The position numbers were made by a program, and so were the translations under genes. Source: Paulownia fortunei (lineage: Eukaryota > Streptophyta > Magnoliopsida > Lamiales > Paulowniaceae). From it: DNA of 64,000 nt. The stretch lies in NCBI GenBank assembly GCA_019321725.1, contig CM033106.1, positions 30,926,118 through 30,990,117 on the forward strand. Reading direction: 5' to 3'. The notes beneath the pieces were generated by a model, which was not told the origin of the DNA, did no database searches, and saw only the letters and a program-made list of their open reading frames with translations. Below, in pieces: positions 23,201 through 33,905 of this stretch (its first letter is position 1; every line of letters starts with the position of its first letter).

Positions 23201-24903
23201 TGGACTTAAAAATATACTTGTTTTACCAGTAAGTTATCCAATTTTCTTAAGAATGCTTGCTTCACTTATTACAGTGAGAAGTTTTTGACGCTTTCAATGT
23301 TTCGACTTTGTGTTTTGACAGTGTTCCTCCGCCGCATTTGTCTCCGTTTGTTGACAATGAAGTAGAAGGTCATGTTCCTGAGTATGCAGAAGCTATAGAA
23401 CGACTAAAGGCCGCTGAAAGCAAAGAAGTCCTACCATTGCCTGGCATGGGAAAAGAAGATTTAGATGACCCTCAAAGCTTACTAGGTATTATTGATCGGG
23501 CAGAAGCTATTGAAGCTGCTAAGAAAAAACAGAAGGTATATATTTTGATGCTCATGAGTGATTGTTAATTGATTATGGTCAAGTTTGATTTGTGGTTACT
23601 TTTGATACTAGCGTCCAACTGGTTCTGTGTATGCTTGTTTGCTCATCTCTATTCAAGTATGTGTGACGTGGGAAATGACGACCCATGAATAACTAAAATG
23701 GCCTCCAAAAATGATTTGAGCCTGAATTGGAATAAGATTCAGTAAAGTACTTTTTTATCATTCGCACCTCCGTACCCTGCCCCAAAATAGGATAGATTTC
23801 TTGGCAATGAAGTGGAGGTGAGTATCCTGCTGTGTTACATAATTTGGGAAATCATTGCAAAGTAGTGCACATTTTCTTTCACCCCTCCATACTCTATCTG
23901 TCCAATTACTTTATGAGAAACATAATCTTGTTGTTGGTGATTTTAGGATTAAGTTCATTGAATTAGCCATTTGGTTATCAAATTATCATTCCTTGCAGCT
24001 AAAATATTTTGACATATTTTCATGGCTTCAGATGTCGATGCTAGAGAAGCAGTATCATGAAGAATTGAAATTAGAGCTTCAAGGTGCCCAGTATTCTGCT
24101 CTTTCTAGTGACATTGAGGGTGGTGATGCTGAAGGAGACACTGTCCCTGATTTGCAGCAACTTTCTGAGGATGCTGCTAATATGTCAAAGGTCGTAATGT
24201 CACGCAAGAAGAGAAAGCTCCTAGAGGCGATGGAGGTGAGAATGTCAATCATTTTATATTTCTTTTGCTACGGATTTGTTTCATTGAAACGGTAGCCTTC
24301 ATTTTGATCTTTAATTGTTATTGTGTGAAGAAAAAAATTCTGTATTTCACTGTTTATATCATCTGTCACTTTGTTGTTCAAATGTAGTAATGTTGATTAT
24401 TCAGGTAACCACTTTTTTACGACATCTAGTAAGAACATCTATGAGGCTTTATTTATAATGAAGCTGCAGTTTTTAAGAGCAAAGTTTAATGAATTTATCT
24501 TGCAATTTGTATTGTGTGTAGTCTTGATTGTTATTGTGCTTAGCATCAGCTGAATGTTTGATTCAAATCTATTTAACAGGAAAGTCTGCTTGAGTTTTTT
24601 GTTTGTACCCTTTGTTTAATTTTTGGATAAAAGTTTGCCTTCAGCAGTAGGTGATGCAATGCTAAGAGAGCTAACCTTATTTTAATTTTTTTGTCTCAAG
24701 ACATTCTAAATTTGACCTATGGAAGCTTTGTAAGGATATGGGCCATGTGCATATGTGCTTGTGTAAGCGTATGTGAGATTTTTAATTATGTTGCTTATAT
24801 GTGTTGCTCTCTTGTTCAGATTGGCAAAGAGAGGAAACGGGCTCATGTACATCGTCTGAAAGAACGGAAGAAGAAAATTGATGAAGCCAAGAAACTTGCA
24901 TGA
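17280..24903 (+). CDS. PES: Pescadillo homologue, 13 exons, 600 aa
   Basis: Exons: 17280-17303, 17412-17497, 18205-18453, 18555-18692, 18836-18920, 19013-19120, 19595-19688, 19868-20154, 21233-21340, 22356-22477, 23322-23535, 24032-24235, 24820-24903. All introns are GT-AG and the 1803 nt stay in frame. Residues ~1-275 form the Pescadillo N-terminal domain (MPKHYRPA, then [20 protein letters not shown] and [18 protein letters not shown]). An acidic patch at ~328-341 precedes a BRCT domain at ~345-434, with the conserved Trp in the PQWVYDCI segment. The C-terminus is Lys-rich and helical. Pescadillo works in the nucleolar PeBoW complex (with BOP1 and WDR12) in 60S pre-rRNA processing. Exon 10/11 joins through a split Cys codon (GCVPPPH), plausible but worth a cDNA check. 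Length fits the family (~590-600). Confidence 0.93.
20157..20254. repeat. ~49-bp tandem duplication at the PES intron 8 donor
   Basis: A unit beginning GAGGTGCTATGACTTC at 20157 is repeated from 20206 with a few differences. It starts 3 bp into intron 8, just after the exon 8 splice donor. Confidence 0.8.
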
Positions 24904-25590
24904 ATATTCTCCTATTCAGATATTTGAATGACCCACTTTTAATTGTATAAGGTGCTTTCTTGCTCGTGAGTCTTGTTATCTTAATCTTGTATATCTAACG
25001 CTGAGAATCATTGATGATTGGCTAGAATTTTGCTCTAATACTTAATTTTGACAATTGTCCCCAAGCAATCTTTATTATATTGTATTGTTTGATCTTCATG
25101 TAGCTCTCTCTACTTTGTACGCGTTTCCTGGCACTCAATTTGATTGACTGCAAAAGGTTGATTGTAGGTTTTATTTTTTATTTTTTGATGAAAGGTGAAA
25201 ATGTGAACTGGATTGGTGATGTGGGAACCAAAGGGAAATGCTGAAAGGATGCTTCCTGTTATCTTTCTTGAAACAATGTGTAATTTTTGTAGAAGAAGCT
25301 GTGATTCTTGTACGGCACATTTTTGTGGTTTCTGGAGGATGGATGGGAGGCTTCTCTTCCATTGAATGTATCTTATGATAATTTTTTTTTTAATAAATTG
25401 CGCTTATTTGGTATTTTTTTATGAAATTTATTACTCCAAATTTCATTACAGAGAGTGGGATCTCTTCACAATTAGATTCAAGGTATCTTTTCTTATGAAA
25501 ATTACTACACAAAATTTCCTAATGAACAGGCGAAATAGATTGGAGGTAATGTCTCAGCCATCCTTTCCTTTACAATGCACCTTGATATGA
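24904..25590. other. PES 3' UTR and downstream spacer
   Basis: AT-rich sequence after the PES stop codon, presumably 3' UTR for the first few hundred bases. No other gene is seen. Confidence 0.4.
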
Positions 25591-26569
25591 ACTTCGCCAT
25601 CCAACACCATAATATAGAATCAATCCCAAGATCTTTAAGACGCAAGTTCGGTAAATCTTGATCCGTGACTAGCAAATTAAGAACCAAGGCTACAATTGAA
25701 TACGGAACGCCACATCAAGAATATTCAAGAATTTCAATGATAAGTTTGATTGTTTTTGAACGCCACAAGAATAACTTGATAAGTTCAAATGTTCTTTCAA
25801 GAATGAAAGAAGATCAAGATAAACTCTCCAATCTTTTATAAATTTTTAATATGTCTAAAGTATACAACTTGGTCCCCTTTAAATAGGTTTTAAACAATTG
25901 TAACTTATGAAAACAAAGAACTAAGAATATGAAACTAATTATTCTATGGAAACAAATTAATTAATAAACTAATTAAGTAAATCCTGTCTATAATTCATCC
26001 CCACATTTAGGAAACTTCAAAATCTTGCATATAATATTATCTTAATCAAGAAATATTTAAGTTAATAATTTTGGCCTTCCAAAAATATAGAAAATGTGCA
26101 TGTTTTGAATTAGGCTTCGAAATCTTGGTGATTGACCTTTCTAAAGTTGAAAACATGTGTATCTTCAATTAGCCTCCTCAAAAATCGAAATCATGGTAAC
26201 TAAATTTCCTTCAATCTGATTTGGAATTATTTGAAATAAATTTGGACTCATGTTGGACCCCCATGTGTTTGGCATTTCATCAACTTGTTGAATCAACCCA
26301 TATAATGCTTCTTTAAAACGCTTGACCCTAAATCTTGTGATTGGTCTACTTGGTAAACTTAATGGATCATGTAATTGCCAATCTTGAATCCTTCCAACTC
26401 CACGTGTGAGTTCTCCCTCTTGTATGCGTGAGTGTGTAACTTTATTTTTATCACACCTACTTCTAAAATAGTTCCCCCTTTCCAACCCCATTACATACAA
26501 TAGTTCCTCCCTTCCAACCCCATCGCCTACAATGTTTCTCCGGATGAATACTTTATGCTGATAGGTCAA
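25590..26569 (-). mobile_element. Remnant of a Ty3/gypsy-like retrotransposon (tentative)
   Basis: A minus-strand open frame (26569 to 26165, 134 codons) contains RPITRFRVKRFKEALYGLIQQ, resembling the 'GPITRSRAKRFKEAL' type segment common in plant Ty3/gypsy polyproteins. The downstream AT-rich stretch (25600-26160, minus strand) resembles LTR or 3' untranslated element sequence. No reverse transcriptase, integrase or clear LTR pair is visible, and the end points are approximate. An old truncated element is the most likely reading; a chance open frame cannot be excluded. Confidence 0.45.
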
Positions 26570-26662
26570 ACCTTATGTTCTCTATTTTTCATCAGGTCAA
26601 GTCAAACCTTTTCGGTTAGAGACTAAGAAGAGAAGGTTGGGACAATAAAGTGTAATTGTGGA

Positions 26663-26762
26663 NNNNNNNNNNNNNNNNNNNNNNNNNNNNNNNNNNNNNN
26701 NNNNNNNNNNNNNNNNNNNNNNNNNNNNNNNNNNNNNNNNNNNNNNNNNNNNNNNNNNNNNN
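26663..26762. other. Assembly gap of exactly 100 N
   Basis: One hundred unresolved bases, the usual placeholder for a gap of unknown size. It sits at the left end of the SAUR module array, so sequence or a whole extra copy could be missing here. Confidence 0.98.
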
Positions 26763-26861
26763 GAGAGCTCAGTTTTCTCCAAGTTTTCTCTATATGAAGA
26801 AAGAATATGTGAATTCTGAGTCATCTCTGCAAAACTGTACAAAAACACTAGAGGTTTAATC

Positions 26862-27129
26862 TCAACTTCTATTAAAACAAGAAGTAAGATCAATGAAGAC
26901 ATCCGCTCTGCAGGGAAGTGTGAGGCCACCTATTGGATGGTCAAAACCAAATTCTTCTTCAGCTTGGTTTTAACAAGTCTCGAAATGAAGGCTGGTTCAG
27001 GCAAGAAACTGGAATAACAAACCTTTTCTTGTCATCCCCAACATAAACACCAATATATCCAATAGAAATATTTGATGATTGTCAAATAACTTTCTTAGCA
27101 TGGACGATAAGTTGCATACAGATGGCCAT
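26862..27129 (-). pseudogene. SAUR pseudogene, module I
   Basis: Read from the ATG at 27127-27129, the frame begins MAICMQLIVHAKKVI and meets TGA at codon 16. After it come a degraded linker and recognisable [23 protein letters not shown]. An extra A (in a TTTT run on the plus strand near 26969) shifts the frame before [17 protein letters not shown] and FIDLTS. Stop and frameshift are both visible, so the copy is dead. The same early TGA is present in the module II copy. Confidence 0.85.
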
Positions 27130-27438
27130 CGTTCTAGAGAAGATATTTCCACAAGATGGACAGGGAAAGAGATGAGTGAAACTGAGTAGATTGAGTTTGT
27201 CTTTTCTAAGTCTTTTGTTCGTTGTATCATCTATTGGCTCAGGTTTGAGTATGTATAAGTTATCAACATATCTCACATCCTGTGTTGTGGGCAGTGTGGT
27301 GAAGAGGTACATCAGTACAAGAGGGATCACATGTTTTCTTATAATTATCATTAAACTTTTTTAAGTTCAGAACCCACTGCATGGGCATTCAGAGACAAGA
27401 TTTCTGTGTCATTTTGTGTAATATTAATGATAGCAAAT

Positions 27439-27444
27439 GAGACA
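27439..27444. promoter_or_regulatory. GAGACA (reverse TGTCTC) AuxRE-like element, module I
   Basis: Located in the type-A upstream spacer at a position equivalent to 30451 and 39616. TGTCTC is the classical auxin response element bound by ARFs. The context GAGACATC is conserved between copies. Confidence 0.4.
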
Positions 27445-27479
27445 TCCCATGCTTTTGCTTCCTAACTCACTATCAAAAG

Positions 27480-27745
27480 TTTGGACTTGCACAATTGTTG
27501 AAGAGCATAAGACCCTGCAACTCATGATAACAAACAGCAGAAATGTCCCATGCATTATAGAAGCCTCTCAGTACCATATCAAGACCCTAACAGGCCCCAG
27601 ACATCTGAATATCTTTGGTTTTATGATATGTACTCTGTAGGGCATTTTATCTTGAATGCTGTGTTACGTGTTGCACCATATGCATACTTTAGTAAGTATA
27701 ATAGTACTTCAATTTATATTCGACGATTGGTAGACAGATCCATGT
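27480..27745. repeat. Type-A upstream spacer, copy I
   Basis: Closely matches 30480-30780 and less closely 35140-35410 and 39640-39950. The shared core reads CCTAACAGGCCCCAGACATC and continues through a stretch ending near the CATGTG element. In this copy the match stops at about 27742 and type-B promoter sequence follows directly, so the type-A gene itself is missing. Confidence 0.8.
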
Positions 27746-27895
27746 GAGAGAAGGCATCACATTTTGTTATCCAATTAATTTCTGTGGGGTCTGTTGAGAG
27801 CTATGTTTTCCAGAATGGATAGGGAACAATGTTTTCAATCCCACAAATGATTCACTTGTTGCTTTAAAATGTCTATAATGACTGAAAGACAAATC

Positions 27896-27992
27896 CATGT
27901 GATTCCTCATGTGCTTATGTTTCTCAAGTTTAACCGGCCACCTCATATACACTTACTTTGTCCACAACTCAATCTGTGTTCGCTTATATATA
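27896..27992 (+). promoter_or_regulatory. Promoter of type-B SAUR 28123: paired CATGTG and TATA box
   Basis: CATGTG at 27896-27901 and 27908-27913 (12 bp apart), then TATATATA at 27985-27992, about 130 bp before the ATG. Confidence 0.6.
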
Positions 27993-28122
27993 CAGCACAT
28001 TTCTGGGTTACAACCAGAAACAAGTCGTCCAAAAATATTAGCTTTCTCATCTTTCACTTATTTCACAAAACTTTCCAGAAAACTTTTCGTTTCAACTCAG
28101 CAAGATTTACTTTGATACAATC

Positions 28123-28394
28123 ATGGCCATTCGCCATATGCTTAGACGGTCTTTATCATCTGAAAAGAGATCAACTTCATCAGGAACTGAAGTTCCGAAG
28201 GGGCATTTTGCTGTTTATGTTGGGGAGGGTCAAAAGAAACGGTTTGTTATTCCAGTATCATACTTGAACCATCCTTCATTTCAAGATTTGCTATGTCAAG
28301 TTGAAGAAGAGTTTGGTTCCATCACCCAATGGGTGGCTTAACCATTCCTTGTAGTGAAGATTTATTCATTGATCTAACCTCTCGCTTCAGCTGA
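28123..28394 (+). pseudogene. Type-B SAUR with 1-bp frameshift in the last third
   Basis: The ATG at 28123 opens a normal type-B SAUR ([17 protein letters not shown], then [12 protein letters not shown] and [20 protein letters not shown]). At EEEFG the sequence lacks one base relative to its paralogues, so the frame changes and stops at 28339-28341 after 72 residues. The original frame continues as [24 protein letters not shown] to TGA 28392-28394. The rest, including promoter and 3' motif, is intact, so this is either a very recent inactivation or a single-base sequence error. A truncated 72-residue product would lack the [10 protein letters not shown] block. Confidence 0.85.
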
Positions 28395-29191
28395 ACATGA
28401 TCTATATACTATGTTTTAGAGGAACACAGTTTTGTAAATTAGTTTTTGTAACAAACTTTCTTCTTTTTGTTTTTCTCTTTTTCTAGTTTTCTAGACACAA
28501 AGGATGCTCTGTCATGAAAAAAATGTATCCTGGGACAAAATTACAGTATATGAATACATGAAAAATTACTGAGCCATTTTATCGTGCTAATGTATTATCT
28601 GGTTTTGAGTTGTTACTACAAGTTATGTATGGACTTAACAATTCAAATCTTTCTGTTCTTATTTTGTTTCCTTTTGCTGTTAACTTCCTAAGTTTTATTG
28701 CTGAGAAATTGCAGTACAAACACTCATTTAAGGACTATGGTTCCCATACTAAGGCCAACATACTCAACTCATGCAAAAATGTGACAGAAGCGATACATGT
28801 TATGCTTGACACTACCCACAAAAAGTTGTGACACACTTGTCCTATCCAAAACCATTTTCCTTCCAGAGCTTTATAAGCCGTGTTGAACAAGTCATCCTGA
28901 ACAGGGAATAACTTTTTATAAATCTCATTCAAAATACACATCATTGATGATAGAAAAGATGGTTGAATTTATGGCCTATACATATACTTGAAGCCACTCA
29001 AGAAAAGTCTGCTTGTAGGATCAATATTTGTTCGAGTAAAGAAGATCTGAGTACAAAATTGTTTTCTAGCATTAAGCAGTGCTGTGCTGGCTATGCCATC
29101 CAAAATGGCAGGCTTTTATTTGTTTTAGCATGTTCAGAGGTTAGTCTGTTAACAACATCAATTAGTACTATTGATGATTAGAAGACAGAAC

Positions 29192-29208
29192 CATGTGATT
29201 TTCATGTG
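29192..29208 (+). promoter_or_regulatory. Orphan paired CATGTG element after module I
   Basis: CATGTG at 29192-29197 and 29203-29208 (11 bp apart), preceded by GATGATTAGAAGACAGAACC as in the type-B promoters. No SAUR follows on this strand. A decayed equivalent lies at about 34150-34175 in module II. Confidence 0.5.
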
Positions 29209-29684
29209 CTAATGTTTTCAATTTTGTGTCCACTTGAATGACTCTTCACCACACTTCAAAAGTGAAGTATGTCCCAACCTACGACTCCATTATCTTGATT
29301 AAAAGTGGTACATAGGTTATTTTTTTGCGTTTACTGAATAGGAAAAAGCTGCTTACAGCAGAGTAGCCTTTAACAATGGGGCCGTTGACCACAAGACCTG
29401 GTCAAGCCTAGGGAAATAGTTTTTCCAATCATGGATTAATATGGTAGCAAAAATATCTAGCTTTACCTGCAAGATAAGAACAATGTTGAAATTTATATAG
29501 TAAAGATATATGTTCAGTGTGCTGATACTTTCCAGCTCTGAATGTATTGACCTCTCACAATGAGATTTCTCATATCAGGAGAGCTAAATTCTCCAAGTTT
29601 TCTGTGTGTGTAGAAAGAATATGTGAATTCTTAGCAAGTCATCTCTACAAAACTGTACTGTAAAAAATCACTAGAAGTTTAATC

Positions 29685-29963
29685 TCAACTTCTATTCATG
29701 CGAGAAGTAAGATCAATGAAGACATCTCCTCTCTGCAGGGAAGTGTGAGGCCAGTGTGAGGCCACCTGATGGATGGTCAAAACCAAATTCTTCTTCAGCT
29801 TGGTTTAACAAGTCCTGAAATGAAGGCTGGTTCAGGCAAGAAACTGGAATAACAAACTTTTCTTGTCATCGCCAACATAAACAGCAATATACCCGATTGC
29901 AATATTTGATAATTGTCAAATAAATTTCTTAGCATGGATGATAAGTGGCATACGCATGGCCAT
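29685..29963 (-). pseudogene. SAUR pseudogene, module II
   Basis: From ATG 29961-29963 the frame reads MAMRMPLIIHAKKFI and stops at TGA, codon 16, the same position as in module I. The later part keeps [11 protein letters not shown], a 1-bp loss at KKRF shifts the frame, and further on [10 protein letters not shown] is readable. A 12-bp tandem duplication (AGTGTGAGGCC repeated, about 29739-29764) lies in the GGLTLP segment. Dead copy. Confidence 0.85.
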
Positions 29964-30450
29964 GGTTCTACAGAAGATAGTTCCTCAAGACTGACAGTGA
30001 AAGAGATGAGTGAAACTGAGTAGATTGAATTTTTCTTTTCTCAGTCTACTGTTCCATATAAGATCTATTACTGGCTCAGGTTTGAGTACCTATAAGTGAC
30101 CATTATATTTCACATCCTGAGTTGTGGGCCGTGTGGTGAAGAGATACTCGGTTAGGGGCCATAGAGGTACATCAGTACATGAGGAATCACATGCTGTTTT
30201 CTTTCAATCATCACCAAACATTTTTATAGGCAGAACCAACTGCATGGGCATTCAGAGACAATATTTCCCACTATCTCTTACAATATAGGCTACACTACAG
30301 ATATTCAAATTCAAAGACTGTAGAATATAGATTGAGAAATCTTAACCTCATTTGCTCTTTTGCTAAGGTGACATATAGACACTTAGAATCGTTTCTCTAA
30401 ATTTGTGTCATTTGTGTGGTATTAAACTGGTGGTGAAAATAATAGCACAT

Positions 30451-30456
30451 GAGACA
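30451..30456. promoter_or_regulatory. GAGACA AuxRE-like element 549 bp upstream of SAUR 31000
   Basis: Context GAGACATC is shared with 27439 and 39616. It is a candidate ARF-binding TGTCTC element in inverse orientation. Confidence 0.4.
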
Positions 30457-30768
30457 TCACATGCTTTGCTTTCCAACTCATTATTAAGAATTTGGACTAG
30501 CACATTTGTTGAAGAGCTTAAGACCCTATAACTTATGGTATCAAACAGCAGAAATCCTCCTTGCAGTTAAGGCGATAAGGATGTATAGACGCCTCTCAGT
30601 ACCATATCAAGACCCTAACAGGCCCCAGACATCTGAATATCTTTGGTTTTATGATATGTACTCTGTAGGGCATTTTATCTTGAATGCTGAGTTATGTGTT
30701 GCACCATATGCATACTTTAGTAAGTATAATAGTACTTCAAATTATATTCGACGAATGGAAGACAGATC

Positions 30769-30873
30769 CACATGATCTCTCATTTGCTAGTGTTTTTTCC
30801 TGGTAATATGGTCCCCATTTAAATTCTCTCTTCTTTACAAATTCTACATGTGATGGCCATTCATCTATATATA
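30769..30873 (+). promoter_or_regulatory. Promoter of type-A SAUR 31000: CACATG and TATA box
   Basis: CACATG at 30769-30774. The second element of the usual pair is degenerate (TCATTTGC). TATATATA follows at 30866-30873, about 130 bp before the ATG. Confidence 0.55.
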
Positions 30874-30999
30874 CACCTACTTGGCAACCACACAACAAAT
30901 GTCCCATCTAGCTATCTCAGCATTCAATAGTTTCAGCAGTAACTCTACAATCTCCACATAACTTTCTCTCCTTCAAGAAAGAAACACTCTGCCTAGACC

Positions 31000-31281
31000 A
31001 TGGCCGTCCGCATGCCTCGCATTTCTCATGCCAAACAACTTCTTCGACGGTCTTCATTTGCTGAAAGCCATATTCCTAAAGGTTGTTTTGCAGTTTATGT
31101 TGGTGAAGGTGAAAAGAAGAGATTTGTTGTTCCAATATCATTTTTAAACAAACCATCATTTCAACAATTGCTGAACCAAGCTGAGGAAGAATTTGGGTTC
31201 AATCATCCAATGGGTGCCCTTACAATTCCCTGCAAGGAAGAAGTATTCATTGAACTCACCTCTCAGTTGAGTGGATTCTGA
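31000..31281 (+). CDS. Type-A SAUR, module II (93 aa)
   Basis: Intact intronless SAUR; the ATG at 31000 sits in an ACCATGG context. N-terminus [15 protein letters not shown], then [51 protein letters not shown], ending LTSQLSGF. Type-A genes of this array share the QQLLNQ and PMGALTIP variants. The Cys in PKGCFAV is unusual (Tyr or His elsewhere). It differs from the module III type-A protein at 15 of 93 positions. Predicted auxin-linked cell-expansion factor by family. Confidence 0.94.
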   Translation: MAVRMPRISHAKQLLRRSSFAESHIPKGCFAVYVGEGEKKRFVVPISFLNKPSFQQLLNQAEEEFGFNHPMGALTIPCKEEVFIELTSQLSGF

Positions 31282-31306
31282 GATTTGATAGCAGTATACA
31301 TTTGTA

Positions 31307-31321
31307 GCACACAGTTTTGTA
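31307..31321 (+). promoter_or_regulatory. Conserved 3' UTR element of array SAURs
   Basis: ACACAGTTTTGTA soon after the stop codon. The same or near-identical element follows every array SAUR: 28424, 33328, 35933, 38061, 40479, 42271, 43046 and 44811. Conservation amid diverging flanks suggests a role in 3' processing or mRNA turnover; this is inference. Confidence 0.45.
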
Positions 31322-31329
31322 ACTAAGAA

Positions 31330-32700
31330 TCATGTACATTTTAAAAGAGGATCTTTGGGAGGGAAATAATATGTTTCCCCAGGAGAAAAATCTTTCCCTT
31401 GAAAAAAGAAAAGTACATACAACATTCTTTTGTCCTTAATTTTAGGGGTTTACATTAAAAAGCTAAGCCTTTCTTTTTCATTCTTAGTCCATATCAGAAG
31501 GATCAATACTAGTCAGTTAACATTCTTCTTGTTACATCTATGATTATCCGGAATTCAATTCATGAGTTATATTGACTATTCTACTATCCACAACAAGATT
31601 TATCAGGAAAACAATGAACTGGAGATCTTGTACTGTTCTCTGGTTCTAGATTTTACTTTATTTTCTATGTAGAGTAAATATTCTACTTGCTAATAGACTA
31701 AACTAAGAGGGGTAATGAATCTATGGCAGGCTTTTTGCGATATGTATGTTAACACAGGCAGATAAGACCAAAAAGGTCTGTTATTTCTTTCTGGATGGCC
31801 TCTGTGATGAGAAAAGACTTCTTTTGGACATGATGCTTATTTAAGGCAAAGAATCGCTATTATTGTGAGGATACCATCTCAGAAATATAAGAAATGCAAT
31901 AAAGGTGATTGACCACCAAAGGATCCACTTAAACGATGTATTTTAATGAGACTTCTGTTTCTTCCACTAATGATCCTGAGAATGATTCTCCTGAATGTTC
32001 TCATGCAGAGTAACTTTGTTTCAAATGAGTGATTACATCTCACTCATTGGCTGAATATGCCTTCTCTAAACAAGTTGTATAAAGTGTATTGTTTATTGAT
32101 GGTGAACCTGTTTAGTACAAAGGGTGCATACTTTAAGCCTGATACATGTTCAATAATTGTTCAGCTAAGTAATTCCTGCTGTCGCTGGAATTTCCATCAT
32201 ATAAAACAATATAGCTTATAGTTCAGGAAACATTATCACCTTAGCAGCAATTTTCTCCATTCAATTAAGTCTTCCATCAACCTAATTTGAGTTCAACACT
32301 TTCATATTTGCCAAGAAACATAATCACATGAGCTGCCAATTTCTTTAACGCCTTCATCCTTGTATGTGTTAGAACACATCAAAAAATGTGGACCTTTCAG
32401 TCTACAATATTTGAAAGCACAATGCAGAATTTATAGTGAAGATATACGTTCTAGTTCACATGGTGGACCACGCTACTGTTTTATTCCGAGACCACATGAC
32501 CAGATGGATTAGCAGACAACTTGATAGATTTTGGAAGGTTGGAATTTCAATCAATCTTGCTTTTACTGTTTTTATGTGTGCTGTTGAGTTGAATTAGGAC
32601 GATCAAAGGAAACCAAGTAGGGTGATTTGAGAGTGAGAGGAGGCATCAAATTTTGTTTTCCAATTGATTACAGTAGGGTCATTTGAGGGTTATGTTGCCA
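31330..32700. other. Spacer between type-A and type-B SAUR of module II
   Basis: AT-rich, no gene. It aligns in part with the spacers after 35905, 40447 and 43011, as expected for module duplicates. Confidence 0.45.
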
Positions 32701-32778
32701 GAGTTGGTAGGATACAATGTTTTTGATCACACAAATTCTTGTTGCCTTAAAATCTTTATGATGATTGAAATACAAATC

Positions 32779-32897
32779 CATGTGATTCCTCATGTGCTTA
32801 TGTTTCCCAAGTTTCATAGGCCACCACATATCCACTTATTATGTTCACCACGCAATCTAAATTTCTGAAGGATACAACACTTCTTCACCTATATATA
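32779..32897 (+). promoter_or_regulatory. Promoter of type-B SAUR 33026: paired CATGTG and TATA box
   Basis: CATGTG at 32779-32784 and 32791-32796, 12 bp apart. TATATATA at 32890-32897. Confidence 0.6.
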
Positions 32898-33025
32898 CAA
32901 CACATTTCTGGATTACAACAAGCAACAAGTCCTCAAAATACTTGAGCTTTCTCAGCTTTCATTTATTTCTCAATAATTTCCAGAAAGTTTTCGTTTCACC
33001 TCAGCAAGATTCACTTTATACAACA

Positions 33026-33304
33026 ATGGCCATCCGCCAAATGCTGAGACGAACTTTATCCAGTGAAAAAAGATCAGCTTCATCAGGAGCTGAAGTTCCA
33101 AAGGGGCATTTTGCTGTTTATGTTGGGGAGAGTGAAAAGAAGCGCTTTGTTATTCCAGTATCATACTTGAACAACCCTTCATTTCAGGATTTGCTATTTC
33201 AAGCTGAAGAAGAATTCGGATTCCATCATCCAATGGGTGGCCTAACCATTCCTTGCAGTGAGGATTTATTCGTTGATCTAACCTCTCGCTTGAGCAGAAC
33301 ATAA
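33026..33304 (+). CDS. Type-B SAUR, module II (92 aa)
   Basis: Intact intronless SAUR. The open frame extends 28 codons upstream, but the ATG at 33026 gives the [17 protein letters not shown] start shared by all type-B paralogues and the upstream part is 5' leader. The domain reads [51 protein letters not shown], ending [10 protein letters not shown] in place of DH before PMGG is a type-B hallmark. Predicted function is by family. Confidence 0.94.
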   Translation: MAIRQMLRRTLSSEKRSASSGAEVPKGHFAVYVGESEKKRFVIPVSYLNNPSFQDLLFQAEEEFGFHHPMGGLTIPCSEDLFVDLTSRLSRT

Positions 33305-33825
33305 TATATAAACTATGTTTAAGAGGACTAAAGTTTTGTAAATTAGTTTATCTGACAAGCATCCATTTTTTCTCTTTTTCTCCTTTTCTGCACATACAGG
33401 ATACTTTATCAAGAAAAGAAATGTATCCAAGGACAAAAACACAGTATATGAATTTATGAAAAATTACTGATCCCTTTTCAGATGCAAAGCATTATCTAGT
33501 TTGAGTTGTTACAACAAATACTGTATTAACTAAACAATTAAAATCTTTCTGTTCTTAGTTTTGTTTCCTTTTGCAGTTAACTTCTCCATAAGTGAGTTTT
33601 TGCTGAGAATATAAAAATCAAATTTAAGGTGGACATTTTTTCCGGAAAATATAATAATTTCTTTTTCTAATGGCCTCCACCACCTGGACTATGGTTGTCA
33701 TACCCAAGCCAATAGTCTCAACTCATGCATAAATGGGCCAGAAGACAACATATTGTGTTTGAGACGACCAAAAAAAAAAAGGCAGATAGCCTTGTCCTGC
33801 AGAAAACCGATTTTGCCCTTAAAGC

Positions 33826-33905
33826 ATGATAAGCCATGTTGAACAAGAACTTGGTTTTGATCATCCTGAGCAGGGAATAAGTTTTTGCAGATCTTGCTCA
33901 AAATA
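33826..33905 (+). pseudogene. Possible SAUR C-terminal fragment after module II type-B gene
   Basis: A frame reads VEQELGFDHPEQGISFCRSC, which resembles the [18 protein letters not shown] block of SAURs. The N-terminal part is absent. A more decayed equivalent lies near 28875-28905 in module I. Short, so it could be chance, but its repetition in two modules supports a relic third SAUR. Confidence 0.4.

Larger units (their letters stand above)
26763..29570. repeat. SAUR array module I (dead SAUR -, type A lost, type B frameshifted)
   Basis: Starts with a block near 26763 (GAGAGCTCAGTTTTCTCCAA) that recurs near 29580 and 34571. It contains the minus-strand pseudogene, the type-A upstream spacer, the type-B promoter and gene, and a trailing block with an orphan promoter. 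Boundaries are approximate. Confidence 0.7.

Noticed and set aside
30506..30775. Open frame of 89 codons, also seen at 27550-27747
   Set aside because: It is duplicated type-A spacer DNA. Copy III has indels that break the frame, so repetition here is not protein conservation.
32942..33025. Upstream open frame of SAUR 33026
   Set aside because: It lies in the 5' leader; paralogues have no conserved protein there and share the start at MAIRQ.
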